Below are positions 51,797-64,000 of a DNA stretch of 64,000 bases, one piece after another; position 1 is the first letter of the stretch, and every line of letters starts with the position of its first letter. The stretch lies in the NCBI GenBank assembly GCA_009763385.1, contig VDCT01000287.1, forward strand, positions 62,001 through 126,000. The letters are read 5' to 3'. This DNA is from Coix lacryma-jobi var. lacryma-jobi. Lineage: Eukaryota; Streptophyta; Magnoliopsida; Poales; Poaceae. A program made the position numbers and the translations under genes. A model generated the notes under the pieces. The model searched no databases and was not told the DNA's origin. It saw only the letters and a program-made list of their open reading frames with translations.

Positions 51797-54536
51797 ATGC
51801 CAAAAATAAAGAATCTCTCTGATGCATGTAAAGTGTCATTTTCTCCGGAAGGCCCAATATCTGAAGAGGCGCTCGAGAGAGTCCGTGCACTGTTAGGTGA
51901 GTCAAATTTGTTTATCTTCTCGAATAGTTAGTATCTTTTGCCAGTTTTTCATAGTGAACTTGAAATGTTTATTCTGAAATGACATTCTCATTAAATTGAA
52001 AGTAAACTTGCTTGTGACCATGATGTCTTTTTTTGCTGGTGCTTTGTTTTTATTGCTACAATTCTTGATCTTACCTTTTATATGTACTGCATAAACATTG
52101 CCGTTTTCCTGTTTTAGATCAACAGCTTCTCAGTTGCTAGTGTCAATTGGTTTAATTAGTTAGTTTGTTTAGGGGTCTGAATATGAATTTCATGGTGAAG
52201 TTCCGACCCACTGTGAATAACTGATAACAGAATTGAACTAAAACTGAGTGCTGCCAGCTTTAGGTACGGGGAATTGGGTTCATAGTTTTGAATGTGTCTC
52301 TACAAACAGACAGCTGAGTTTTTGCAAAAATGTGGTGCTGGTGTTAATCTTTTGATGGGCTTATTTATCTTTTCTGCTGTAAATAAATCTGTATACTCAT
52401 TACTATATGTTTATTTGATATATGATAGCAACAGGAGGATTCACTACAGCTGAATTCGCTTCAAAAGGAAGCGATATATTAGTCTATTGATTTCTTTAAG
52501 GTGTTTTGCTTGCACGTATGACAAAAAAAATTGTGTTCTGGCACTGCTCCTCTGGACTTTATTTCGGTTCCAACATTGAAACTGTTTGGTTCTGTGAGAT
52601 AAGAGCATCGGCAGACTTAAAATATGACCCCTGTTTGTTTTTGCAGATGCGATAAGACCTCTAGATGTCGGTCTAGATAATGAAGCACAAATTGCACGCA
52701 GTTGGAATAGTGCTACACGTCCATCAAATGGGAGGCGAGGACGTAATGGGGCTAACCAGTTTGCGGCTCCAATCAAATATTTGCACATTCATGAATGTGA
52801 AAGTTTCTCTGTAAGATCCCTTATTCATTCATTATTTCATTTTTTGTGTGGTTTTCAGGAGGAAAGATAAAAGTGGTTTCTCTGTGGTGCTCACTGCTTT
52901 CATGATTTACTAAATTTATATATGATTTTGCAGATGGGTATATTTTGTATGCCACCTTCTTCAGTTATTCCACTTCATAACCATCCTGGAATGACTGTAC
53001 TTAGCAAGCTTCTTTATGGAAGACTGCATGCTGAATCTTATGACTGGGTTGACCTACCTGATCATCCAATTGATCAATTACAAAGTGAGTTCCGATATTT
53101 GAATCGGTTCCTTTCCTCTGCATGTCATTGTCTATCATGGTATTATTAGCATCTCATTGTTGGGGCGGTGAAAACACATAAAATGCAGTTTGAAGGTGAT
53201 TCATTTGTTCCTAAATTCAAAGGAACTTAACTATCTCTTGTTTCTTGCACTTCTATTGTGTTCATTGATTCGTTTTGCTGAGTGGATGACATAGTGATCC
53301 AAGGATGTGTCATGTGCCTCCCCAAGTGGAACAATGTTACAAACTTATAGCTTGTAGCCCTAAATTTATAGATGCTAAGCACTGTCCAGTACTTACCTAA
53401 ATCATAAAAATAAAAATAGGTTAATAAAAACTTGACCAACCTAGGAGGAATTAGGTGTTGTAAAGAAGAATTAGGTACCCAAATTTGAGCCAATAAGGAT
53501 TCAGGTCCTACAGACTCACATCACTACCTATCATCCTAGTAGGCCTAGGCTATAGCTTGCTATGGAATGTCTTTTGGGTATTTCCAGTATTCGCCTTGGT
53601 TCTATTTGATCTGCGATCACTAAGAATCTTCTGATTTGCAAAAAAAAACTGTATCATTAATCAAAACCTAGTCTGGTGACTGTTCATTTGCACAATTGCA
53701 CTCTGCCAATGTTCTGTCACTAAGAATGCTCTGATTTGCGAAAAAAACTATTTATTTCATCAAATCTTGGAATGGTGATCGTTCATTTGCACCCTACCAC
53801 CACCTCATTTTACTCAACACTTTCTTGTTGTTACTGGCAACTTTGAGTCTGTACTTTGGTTAGGCTGGTCAATGGTATGAGCTAATTTAGTGCTCTGAGT
53901 TTAGAGCTAAACAAGTAAAGGTACATTCCACATGGTAGATATGTTTTATTTTTTTTTTCTGTTGTATGGAAATGCTGTATTTTCTGTCATTTGCTTAATT
54001 AGTGCTGGATGAGCTAGATATATGGTTATTTATCACCTATTTATGTTTCTGTATTTATTATAAAGATATTATTCTGTACCTACTTTTGTTCCATGATGCC
54101 TTAACATTGGAATTGCAGCAAGGCCAGCCAAACTTGTTAAAGATTGTGAAATGACTGCTCCAGAGACGACTATTCTTTACCCGAATGCAGGTGGTAACAT
54201 CCACACTTTCAGAGCCATCACACCCTGTGCTCTCTTCGACGTCCTTTCTCCACCATACTCCGCTGAGGATGGGCGGCATTGTTCATACTTCCGAAAGTCT
54301 CAAATGAATCAACCACCTGGTATGTGGAGATCTTCAAATGTAAGGTTTAAACTTACAGTTATGTTTCTACCGAGCTTTCTAACTTCTTTGGTTAAAATTT
54401 TGGACTACCAGTTGTTTTTCCTGCTGAGATAGATAGCTCACAAGTAATTTGGTTGGAGGAGTTGGAGGACCATCAGCCCCCAGAAGGCTTTGTTGTCGCG
54501 AGAGGTCTGTATAAAGGCCCTGTAATAAGGAGGTAA
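51797..54536 (+). CDS. PCO: Plant cysteine oxidase, PCO4/5 type (five coding exons)
   Basis: Non-haem iron thiol dioxygenase that oxidises N-terminal cysteine of ERF-VII factors and other N-degron substrates, marking them for decay when oxygen is present (family knowledge). Model: 51797-51896, 52647-52810, 52934-53084, 54119-54319, 54412-54536; all introns GT-AG with frame kept, 246 residues. Seen: LPxHNHPGM-type metal site (H103 and H105 in PLHNHPGMTVLSKLLYG), third ligand H167 in GGNIHTFRAIT, PPYSAEDGRHCSYFR with C193 and Y195 (the pair that is cross-linked in human ADO), and the family ending GLYKGPVIRR. The N-terminus (CKVSFSPEGPISEEALERVR) fits the PCO4/5 group. The start is the first ATG after an in-frame upstream stop. 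A leader exon begins at 51657 after an acceptor, so a 5'-UTR intron is likely. Confidence 0.93.
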
Positions 54537-57500
54537 TTTGCTTTGGAGAACTGAATCCACCAAACTGCAACAAACTGCAAATCAGCTGAAAGACAATGCA
54601 GGCTTCTAGTGTCTATTGCAGAGTTATACAGTAACGCAAGCATCATCAGGTCATGTAATGTGCAGCCTGCGGTTTACTTTGTGCATGTCAAAGTGATCTG
54701 TGATAATTTAACAGCAGTTTTACGGAACAAGAATGGATGTTCTTGGTTTGGCTGTCATTTTAATTGTGTCCCACTGTTGGAGTATCTCTGACCTAGTTAT
54801 GGAGCCCTTATCAGATTAAGACCGTGAAGCACATACTTTTGAGCATAGTCTAGCATAGCTAATTTGTCATGTACTAGGGAGATCAATGGACAAGCTTTTC
54901 CATTTGGTGATTTCAGAAAGAATTTGGTGTGGGGGTTTTATTTTGTCCGTGTGTAATAGCAGCATTATTATTTTTGGGGAAAGTCTGTAAATTACGGTGG
55001 GACGAACCGGGAACAATTCTCTACACATTATCTCCATGTTTCATTTGCGTCCGTTCACGGCACTGTAGTTGAACATGTTGCTCGTTGCCTTCTATCCGTA
55101 AATTTTTTTTTCATCATCAAATGTTTAGACCCATGGAGTACTAAACGTAGACTAAAAAATAACTAATTATACAGATTGTGTATAAATTACAAGACGATTT
55201 TTGAAGCCTAATAAGTTTTTGTTTTGACAATGTTATGCTATAGTAAATATGTGCTAATGATGAATTAATTAGTTTTAATAAATTTGTCTCACGGTTTTCA
55301 AGTGAAATATATGATTTGTTTTTTATTAGTTTATTTTTAATAGATTAAATAAGTGCCGGAACATTTGATTTTACACGCAAAAACTTTTCACATCCCAACT
55401 AAACAAAGCAAGGTCATCGGTCATCCTAAAACTTTAGTTTTGTTTAGTTTTCACCGAAAAGCTTTTTACTTATTATATCATGTTTGGACATATAGTATTA
55501 AATGTAAACTAAAAAATAATTAATTATACATATCGCGATAACTTTATGAGACGATTTTTTTAAACCTAATTAGTTTATAATTTGACAATGTTGTGCTGCA
55601 ATAAATATATACTAATGATGAATTAATTAGTATTAATAAATTTATCTCACGGTTTCTAGATAGAATATATATTTTATTTTTTTATTAGTTTATTTTTAAC
55701 AAACTAAATTAATATCGGAACATACAATGTGACACCTAAAAACTTTTAATCGACTGAACTTCTGTGTTGACACCTAAAAACTATTTTTTTTATTTTAAGT
55801 TTAACTAAAATCATATAAACCAAATATATTTTTATAATATGCAGTACCTATTTAGAGTCTTGAGTCATAAATGTTGACATTTTTTCCATTAACTTAATCA
55901 AATTTGCGTAAGGAACTTGATTCTGATTCAAAAATACTTAAGATCATGCTAGCTTTCCATCCACACACACAGGTGACACAGCCCAAACAGAACTGCGACA
56001 GTAGTCTGGTGGACATTTTGCGAGCTAAACTCTTGACAAGTTGTCTCACTCTCACCCAAATAAACTATAAAAACAACTAAGGTATCTACTTTTGCTGTGT
56101 GCCTAACCACATGGAAAACTTACACTTGCCCGGTGCCTACCTCCGCCGGATTCTATCCCAAGGCGGCAAGGCCTGAACTGCACCGCAGACCGCACCCAGG
56201 AACATACGTATCTACTTTTGCTTCGAGAAAGATCTGAGAAAGTTTGAATTCCAAATCAAAATTATAGATTTTGTTTTAATGGACGCGCTCAGTGATTTCA
56301 GAATCTGCATCTGACTGGGGAACAAAAGCAAAGTGTCGAAACTTTATGGGAGAAAGAAAAACACATCAGATTGTTTTGAAGCGTATGAATAGTTGCCCGT
56401 ACACTGGAAAACCTTCAAAAAGAGTTCAGGGGTAAGGAATTTGAAAGCAATGCAGTGTAGCACTTATTTTTAAAGTTTCAGGGCTGAGCTCCGAATCTTT
56501 CAGTATACAATCAAAAGACAAGTTCAGACCACACACCTTACAGCCTGAAAAAGAACAGACCAGGAACTTGATCAACTACACAAAAGACCTAAAACAAGGA
56601 CCACCTCCAGCTCCAGAACCACTTAAGCTGCCAACTCCATCAGTATAGCACTTGCTCACACAATAAGATGTTTACAGAGCACAAGAAAATATCTGTCAGG
56701 CGACAACTAAAAAGGCCCAGGGGTGTTCCAGTTAAACAGCACTACAATGCATTCGGTAGTTGAGCCTCAATCCAGTAGTCATTTCAGTGCGCGAAATCAG
56801 ACTGAACAAGACTGGTGGGTAGCACTTGGCCACTTTGGTAAACAGATGTGCACCACACCCAGATAAATCAAGATGTACTACACTTACTCGCTCTGTGTTC
56901 CAAGTGTTGAGGTCATTTGTCAATTCATAAGATTGTTCTGCTCATCCCATGGTAACCCTTTCTGGAGAACCTCTAAAGCTATTTACACTTGGAATGTAAC
57001 TGGTTCTGCTATATAATCTTCCATCTCGATGCCAGCAAATAAAATTACTAGATACGCAATATGCTGAATAACTTACTCTCAGACACAACTGATTACACAC
57101 AAAATATGGCACTAGATACAGTTCTATGATTCTATCAAGCACAAGGACTGACATATCCAGGTGATACAGTTATGGATACAAAATGAATCAGGAATGGAAG
57201 CCTAATCTGTTTTGATATTTTATTGTTTTTGATGCATTACATTTTGCAATAACTTAAGTTTTCTTTTTGGTATGAAGTACTATTACATGATTTCACTATG
57301 GACAGTAAGGAAGAAAGCTGAAGTCATCCTGTATGAATAGAAGATTTACACCAAACCTAAACCACCACCTACCACTACCAGATTACCAAGAGAAACATAC
57401 TGACCATAGTCCAGCAAACATGGCATGTGAATTCCAATTGCCAACATGGTAAGTGATAACCAGCTGCTGCATCAAAGTTATGACATCTGTAAAAAGAGGA

Positions 57501-57604
57501 GGCATATCTGGGGAGCTCGTTGAGTGCCGGTGAAGTATATGACCCTGATAGCTTTCAAGGCATCAACACCGTGAATGGATAAATACTGGTTTTACAAGAA
57601 GATG
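54537..57604. other. Intergenic region between oxidase and DUF688-like gene
   Basis: The first 500 bp is probably 3' UTR of the oxidase. 55100-55760 carries two MITE copies. 56.2-57.6 kb may be 3' UTR of the minus-strand gene or a non-coding transcript; ORFs 56732-56923 and 56942-57154 (minus) are short and match nothing. Confidence 0.5.
55100..55760. mobile_element. Two head-to-tail MITE copies
   Basis: Copy 1 (about 55100-55420) and copy 2 (about 55435-55760) share gtactaaacgtagactaaaa / gtattaaatgtaaactaaaa, aattatacagattg / aattatacatatcg, tgatgaattaattagt, and tcccaactaaac / ttaatcgactgaac. Superfamily not certain; same family as at 36.5 and 47.9 kb. Confidence 0.6.
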
Positions 57605-59833
57605 TCATATCTCCGAATCCAATGAAGTTGGTTTTTCTACCACCTAAACAAAGAAGTTCACACACACATATCAGCAATGACTTCATGACGTGTGAGCATG
57701 TAAAACAACAAAAGACAGTAAAACATAGAGATATATGCAGAGTAGAAGAAGGTTAACTCTTACATCTGCAAATCTTATTTGTCGTGGCCTGGAAGGTTTA
57801 TGATCATTCTCCTTTGGTTGCATTGTGGCCCAGGGAGCTTGTTTCTTTGAGTGTACTTGAATTCCAAGAAACGATGGAAGAGGTGGCTTATTCGTCACAG
57901 ATGGCAAAGTGCGAGAAAGCCAGGACTCTGAAGGTGATTTTGGGACTGGTAAAGGGAGCAGAGATTGCAATGGTATGGCTTCCTTTTTGGCAACATTACT
58001 ATCTTCCATGTGTTGTGGTAACTCATGACTAGCATCATGCTGCACATCTTTTCCATCATCTGATGGAAATGTAGGTTCTCTAAGTTCAGGGATCTTTTTG
58101 GTCAATGGATCATTGACTTGATCTTTCACAATCCAGTTCCTTCCAACTATCTTTTGCCTTCCAGGCTGAGAGTCATATATATTTGCATTCAAAGCTGCCT
58201 TTGTATCCACAGGCACACCCAAGTGGCATGTGTCTGAATCAGTATCTCCATGGTGATCCATTGAATCTTCATGCACTGCTCCATCTGGTCCTGAGCTCAT
58301 GGAACTTGATCCCTTGAAGCTACTATGATCTGATCCAACCAACGAGGTTCGATCATGGTCTCTTCCAAACGAACCAGAACCATTGCTCCTACTTGCCTTA
58401 TCTCCTATTCCAGATGACCCGTTTGGTTTACTTGACCGTGACATCGCATAGCTGCGATATGGAGACATGCCACCAGCTACAGAATGGTAATACGGTGAAG
58501 ATCCATCCCCAGTCGGTGAATCACTCCAGAAAGTAAGCTGATTCGACTTTGACTCGCTTGTCAGCTTGCTCCTGCCATCCTCGCCTTGACCAAGATACTT
58601 CTGCTCCAACTTATGCTTATACACATCCTCCCAGGATTGCTGCCACACAATAAAATCCAGATGGTTAGAAAAAATCATTCCTAAGAACGAGCACAAGAAA
58701 CACAACTACAAAGCTGAATCCAACAAGCATGCAATGTGCGCTGGCATTAGTACCCCGTTGGAATCACATCCCAGGCGCTTGTCCTGCGAGCTCCGGGCAA
58801 GCGGACTCCGTGCTATTTGGCCCCTGCCTTTGGACGGTAACTGCCGGCCTCTACCTCGCCCCCGCGCCTTGCCGCGCTTCATTGCAGGCATTGGATTCAA
58901 GAGCAACAAGGAAGTTTTCACACAAAGGCCAGGGAGCAAACCACACCCCTTGGCTGAAAACCCCCGGGTACTATGCACATCATAGTCCTCGTCATCCTCT
59001 TCATCCTCCTCCTCATGCTCTTCGCGTCTTGGATAGCCGCAGGACAGGTAATTGGGCGGCAGGTGCTGGTAAGGGAGCTGGACAGGCGCTCTCCTCATTC
59101 GATCCTCGCCACTGCCCGCGCCTGCCTTCACCGCAGCCGCGCGCGCGTGCTCGCGGCCAGAGTTGCCGGTGCCAACAGCGGCGGCAGCCTTCCGAAAGGT
59201 GTACTGCGGGGAACCCGCGACAGCCTGCGCGGCCGGCAGGAAGCGGTCCATCATGAAAGCCCGCGAGCCTGGCTCGGCGCCCTGTCCGGGGTCCGGAGCG
59301 CCGCTGAGGCCGCTGACGCTGCAGTTCATGGCAAAGGACTCGGTGCGGGAGAGCGTGTCGAGCGCGTCGGAGAACCTCTCCTCTTCCTCTTCATCTTCGC
59401 CGTCCTGCTTCCGTAGCACCGCAGCAACCGGTAGCGGCGCCCCGTGCTTCTTCACAGCCTCGGTCGATTCCGCCGCCTCGTGCTCCTTGCGCGACGCGGC
59501 GACGGTCCGGGAACCTTGGTGGTCGGCGACGGCATGAAGCACCCGGAGATCGAGGTCCGCGAGGGCGTCGTGGTAGGGGCTGCCGCCTACCTCCTCGGCC
59601 GGCCGCGTCCGGGAAGTCTCCCGCGGGGGCGTCGGCGGCGCCGCGCGGCGGGTGCGGACGCTCTTGGGCTGGCCCGGGCGCTGCTCCCAGACGAAGGGCA
59701 CGGCGCCCGGGTGCCGCAGGGGCCCGGAGTTGAGCTCGGCCCTGTACCGCGGCGGCGCGTCGGCCACGCGCGCCGAACGGAGCGGCGCGCCCAGGTCGAT
59801 CCGCTGGTTGCCCCCGCCCCCTCCGTCACCCAT
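57605..59833 (-). CDS. DUF688-like plant protein (three exons)
   Basis: Model on the minus strand: exon 1 59833-58754, exon 2 58639-57764, exon 3 57643-57605; introns GT-AG, phase 0, 664 residues. The start at 59833 (MGDGGGGGNQRIDLGAPLR) is preferred because the frame before it, open to 60037, is arginine/proline-rich and leader-like; an alternative start is 59851. Motifs: AVPFVWEQRPGQPK near the N-terminus, an acidic EDEEEEERFSDALDTLSRTE, SFAMNCSVSGLSG, a second acidic run with YDVHS, CGLLPGLCVKTSLLLLNPMP, then WEDVYKHKLEQKYLGQ, a long serine/glycine-rich disordered region, and LPSFLGIQVHSKKQ. The PFVWE and NCSVSGLSG motifs are those of plant DUF688 proteins. No enzymatic domain is visible; the function is unknown. 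The last exon adds only VVEKPTSLDSEI. Confidence 0.8.
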
Positions 59834-60337
59834 CGCGCGATCCGCCCGCATCGCCCGTAGGTGCTCGCTCGGGAGCCACGGAAAGGGGTTCGCGCCTCGC
59901 TTCGGCCGCCGGGAACGGCCGCGGGGGAGAGCCGGTCGCGAGCGTTGGAAGCTAAAGAGAGACAGAGGGAGGGATCTGCGTCCCGCTTGCCGCGCGCCGC
60001 CTTGCCGTGCTGCGGCCGATGGAAATAATAGACTCACCCGCGCTGCGAGGTGTGCCGTGTACGAGGCCCAGCCAGCCGCCTCCGCGGCGGCTCCACTTCA
60101 CTAGTGCGGAGTGACACGGTGCGGTGGGGCGGCGGCCACGGTGCGGTGCGACCGTGCGAGTGCCGCACCGCAGCCCGCAGGGTTAACGCTGCGCGTGCGG
60201 CGCGGGGATGGTGACTCGGGCGGGCGCGTGGGCACCGGGCGGTGCGGGGGGCGTGGCGTGGCCGTGTGGCGTCAAGACTCGGGGAGTGAGAGTGCGAGAC
60301 TTTCTGAGGGCGATCCGCCTAAAAAGGTGGTGCGAGG

Positions 60338-60475
60338 GAGCGTGTTTGGTTTGGGCCACGCCCAGATGTGGCGAGTTGTGGCGGCGGCGGCAAAAACCAG
60401 CGCCACACTCTGTGGCGAAAAATTGTGACTGCATGTGCTGTGGCCGCCAAACGTTATATACCAACCAAACACTAG
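60338..60475. mobile_element. Small MITE-like inverted repeat
   Basis: gtgtttggtttgg at the left and ccaaccaaacacta at the right; internal arms tgtggcgagttgtggc / tgctgtggccgcca show partial pairing. About 138 bp. Confidence 0.5.
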
Positions 60476-62676
60476 CCTGATAAATGGTGGCAGACTACAG
60501 CTGTGGCAAGGCAGAGTGTGGCCTGAAACCACCGAGCGGCCACCCACCGTCCCACCCGATCCGGCAGCACATGCACCGAGCGGCGGCGATGCATTGCACG
60601 GGCACGGCCCGGCGGCCTCTGCCGAGTGCCGCCGTGGTTCAGAGTTCAGTCGGACACGGGGGCATGACCGCATCACGCCGGGAAGTGGGGCCGAGTTAGG
60701 CAGACGCTGGCAGGCCGCCGTCTCCGTCTCCGTCGACCAAAGTCTCAGTGGTCTCGTTGAGCAGGGGATTAGGTCGCCTAGGACACGAGATATCAGCATC
60801 ACCACGGTCTGTACAGAGTAGGATACTGTATATGGTACTACTAGTAGTAATTTTCTATGCATCGATTCTGCGTTAGTAACAACTGCCCTCCCTTGGATTC
60901 CTAATGCACGTTTCGTACGAGCATTTGCTCTATAAAGAACAACAACGGAGCAGCTGGGGTGCTCTTGCAAAGGAACAAAACAAACAAGTGAGAGAGAAGA
61001 GCTCAGCTGCACCTGCACTGCAAGGCCTAGGGAATTCGACAGGAGACATGCGCGTCCACTGCCAACTGGATTGTCAAGGATATCCGTTCCTCTTTCCGTG
61101 TCACCCGTGTCATGTACGATTATGAGCCGCCATTGGTGGTCGGCTTCTGTCATGGTCTCGCGCCATTACTGCAGAAACTGCAGCAGCTAACTATTAACTA
61201 ACTACACTCGGTAGCTGCGAAGAGCAGATGCGGTGTCGTCGTCGACGTCGACCGCTCGTTTCCGTCATCGCATGCAGATCACGTCGAATCAGGTCGTTTT
61301 CTCCGACAGCCAGCGCGAGGACGACGGGGGCGGTGACCATGGAACAACTCTGCCCGGCGACCATTGACACAGGCACACAGCTGGGGATTTTTTTTGAAGG
61401 AAAAGGAAAGAAAAATGTTTCCCCTACTTTACTGATAGCAAAGTCTATTGCACAGTGATATTCTAGGCACGCGCCCGCCCCAAATTACAGAGGAGTATCA
61501 ACATCCAACATAGACGTCTCCTTAATTAGATAGCCCAACATCTCTCCCCCGGCCACATGACACCCTGAAAACAAAAAGTCATCGGCTTCGCTTGAGCAAG
61601 AAGATGTTTCGACTGATTCGTATGACATTTTTTTATGAGAGAAAATACTATTTCACGTCTGATTTATACGAATTAAAGTCAGCAGAGTAGCTCAAGCGAA
61701 TAGAGCCATATCATTTTGTAATTTCCATGAGCACCAAAGTACTACAGAGCTGACAATATTAATTATCACACATTCTTCTTATCCCTCAACCAAAAAACGA
61801 CACAAATTCAAAGAAATATTCAAAAAAAAAAAACTCGACCCACATGGGTATTCAAAGAAATATTCAGAATATCAGAAGCTGTTTTCCGAATGTGTGTATC
61901 CACAGCTGGGACTTCAGAGGATCAGGACTCAGGAGGTGCTAGGATCATACGCGCACAGAATCTGTTAACCTCATAGCGCTGAAACTGAGATTCTGCACGC
62001 CTTCCTCGAGGAGAGGCTAGCTAATTTGCCTAGATCATAAGCTAGTGGTAGCATTTGACGAATCGAATCGTGAGGGCGTCGATCGCTTTGCTTGCATACT
62101 CAACAATTCCAGCAGAGGCAGAGTTGACAGATGAGGTGATGACGTGACGCCTTTAATAGCCGAATAGGTGTTGACCATGCATATTCATATGCTTGGCTTG
62201 AAACTGAGGAGTGGTCAAGAAAAGGGGGAATCGATCACATGCAGCGCATTCCCATCTACAGACTACAGTAGCATTACCGTACCAAGTAACTTCGGACTTA
62301 GAACAGTATTAGCAGTTTACAAGGTTTTAAGCCACTCTTCTCATGGTTGTTGTTGCTGCCAATAGTGTACCAGTGTCGAAAGAGAGCAATGGTAGTGAAA
62401 GTGTGAAACAGTAATCCGTAGAAATGACGGTGTTGCAGTGCCTGTACTGAAGACTGTAGACGTTATTCCTGGCTCTGACAAGGCTCTGTTCGACAACACT
62501 TATATAAGCCAGAAATAAGCTGAGAAACACGGCTAATTTGTTGTGAGAGAAAAATAATATTTCACAACTGATTTGTACGGATTCAAGCCGGCTTACGGCT
62601 AACTAGCTGTGTGCACAGGATGGAGCGAGCGACGCTCGAAGTCGTGTGGACAGTGCACACCAACCCTAGGTACGTA

Positions 62677-62767
62677 CTCCCTCCGTCCCTAAATAAGTGT
62701 CGTCCGGAAAGCGTGTCTGTGAGGGAAACACGGATTTCTAGAGACACTTATTTTGGGACGGAGGGAG
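62677..62767. mobile_element. Very short Stowaway-like MITE
   Basis: 91 bp: CTCCCTCCGTCCCTAAATAAGTGTC... with complementary end ...GACACTTATTTTGGGACGGAGGGAG, TA on both sides. Little more than the two termini remain. Confidence 0.9.
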
Positions 62768-62826
62768 TAGCAATAATAACTTACTGTATAAACAAAAAAA
62801 AAACAAACGGCTACTCTGTATGTGTA

Positions 62827-63061
62827 CTCCCTCCGTCCCTAAATAGCTGTCGTTTGCGCTTCCCGAGAAACAACTTTGACTAAATATATATTAAAAAATA
62901 TTAATATGTATGATGCATAATTAGTATCGTTGGATAGATATTTGAATCTAGTTTTTTAACAAAATTATTTGGAGATCCAAATGTTGCACACATTTGCTAC
63001 AAATTGAGTCAAACTTGTGGCACGCACACCAACGGCGACGGTCAATTAGGGACGGAGGGAG
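62827..63061. mobile_element. Stowaway-like MITE
   Basis: 235 bp: CTCCCTCCGTCCCTAAATAGCTGTC... to ...GGTCAATTAGGGACGGAGGGAG, flanked by TA. It lies 59 bp from the preceding Stowaway. Confidence 0.9.
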
Positions 63062-64000
63062 TAGGTAGCAGTACAAGCACGGCAATCAATCCTTTTATCC
63101 GCATTGTAGCAGATCATGTCGACTGTTGATGGCCGGCGTCACTAACACGTACAGTACTAGAGTACGGTCGTCCACTGGCTCGGTAGATGTACATAGGCAC
63201 AGGCACAACGCACATAGGCAGATCGCGTCGCAGAAATGCATGCATGGTCAGTGCGGTGCGGCAGCCGGGGGAACGGGAGGCACGAGCGCACGGCCGCACG
63301 AGCCCTGCCCGAGCGGTGCCGAGCGGCGAGCGCGCATCATGCACGGGCGAAAGGATCATATTCATATATGCTCGCTCGAGGTGCCGTGTGAACGAATTCA
63401 AGATCGGGGCATATGCATGGACCGTGTGAAAAGCGAACGCGCGGCTCGATCCGATCCCTAGCGCTCGTTACTCCTGTCGGCCGGGCCGGCCGCGCGGGCG
63501 GTCCCGTCCCGTGTCGCCTCTCTCGGCAGGACGACGACGGGTCACGCCATGTGCGCCCGTGAGCGGCCGTGGCCGCGTCCGCGCCCTACCTGCAGGCTTC
63601 CATTCCATTCCACCGGCTTCCGAACGATCTGGCCGTTTCCTCTACGGCTGTACAGTACTAGTAGTATGCGACACGAGTAGCTGCGCCCCATCTGCTGGAT
63701 GGAGCCCGTACGTTGCGTACGGCACGAGTGGCACCGGGCCAGTGTTCCTCTCGGTTGTTGAGGCCATCACTTTCAGCTACTACTACGTTTGTACCGGCCA
63801 GGGTGGTAGGTGCTCTGCTGGTGTCTACAGTAGCTCTCACTGATCGATGTACTGGCACCAAGTGTTTACTACTCTGTTACGTGGTACTGCACTGCTAACT
63901 ACGTACGTAACTCAACCGGAGTGTTAAAAGAGAGCACGGACGGACGCTAGGCGCTTCATCACTGAGCATATCCAGAGCCAGCGGCCGGCAGTCCGGCCGA

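Larger units (their letters stand above)
59834..64000. other. Right-end intergenic region
   Basis: 59.8-60.75 kb is GC-rich and is the likely promoter/leader of the minus-strand DUF688-like gene. A small MITE-like inverted repeat is at 60338-60475 and two Stowaways at 62677-63061. The last kilobase is GC-richer, with ORFs on both strands that match nothing. No gene could be supported. Confidence 0.55.

Noticed and set aside
59444..60104. Plus-strand ORFs over the DUF688-like first exon
   Set aside because: Antisense shadows of a GC-rich exon.

Overview
This is a plant nuclear window, almost certainly from a grass (Poaceae, probably a panicoid). The reasons are GC-rich intron-poor genes in AT-rich spacers, many Stowaway MITEs with the CTCCCTCCGTCC terminus, Tourist and CACTA MITEs, a long-LTR Tekay-type chromovirus, and host genes of plant-only families (CIPK, DOG1-like, plant cysteine oxidase, DUF688-like). 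No prokaryotic features, CRISPR arrays, rRNA or tRNA genes were seen.

Layout. 1-13591 is a young Ty3/gypsy chromovirus whose left LTR is cut by the window edge. It has a tRNA-Met primer site, an extra ORF that opens with a copy of the histone H3 N-terminal tail, an uninterrupted gag-pol ORF ending in a chromodomain, a polypurine tract and a 4.3-kb right LTR. It inserted into an older Ty1/copia element on the minus strand (gag, primer site and an LTR of about 2.7 kb carrying a GGTACTACC repeat field, 13592 to about 18181). The copia element in turn interrupts a transposon-like gene island (18200-21510) with a terminal exon fragment, two convergent GRF-zinc-finger genes and GCCGCGCC palindrome clusters.

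From 21.5 kb on the window is host gene space. It holds a head-to-tail pair of CBL-interacting protein kinases (24397-25956; 29454-31014), decayed LTR sequence (32.1-33.7 kb), a degenerate satellite-like array (34.5-36.5 kb), a minus-strand DOG1-domain gene (38048-38947), a receptor-kinase fragment (39935-40063), a minus-strand two-exon zinc-finger-like gene (42066-42982), a MITE-rich spacer (43-48.5 kb), a plus-strand five-coding-exon plant cysteine oxidase gene of the PCO4/5 type (51797-54536), a minus-strand three-exon DUF688-like gene (57605-59833) and a gene-poor right end with Stowaway MITEs.

How parts relate. The CIPKs belong to calcium-CBL signalling, the oxidase to oxygen sensing through the N-degron pathway, and the DOG1-like protein to a family linked to dormancy and ABA signalling. 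Nothing suggests co-regulation. The most unusual object is the retrotransposon ORF with the H3-like tail, encoded beside an integrase chromodomain of the type that reads H3 tails. Splice-acceptor-like sites lie directly before both of its ORFs. Exon boundaries were read by eye from GT/AG signals and reading-frame continuity; no alignments or searches were run.
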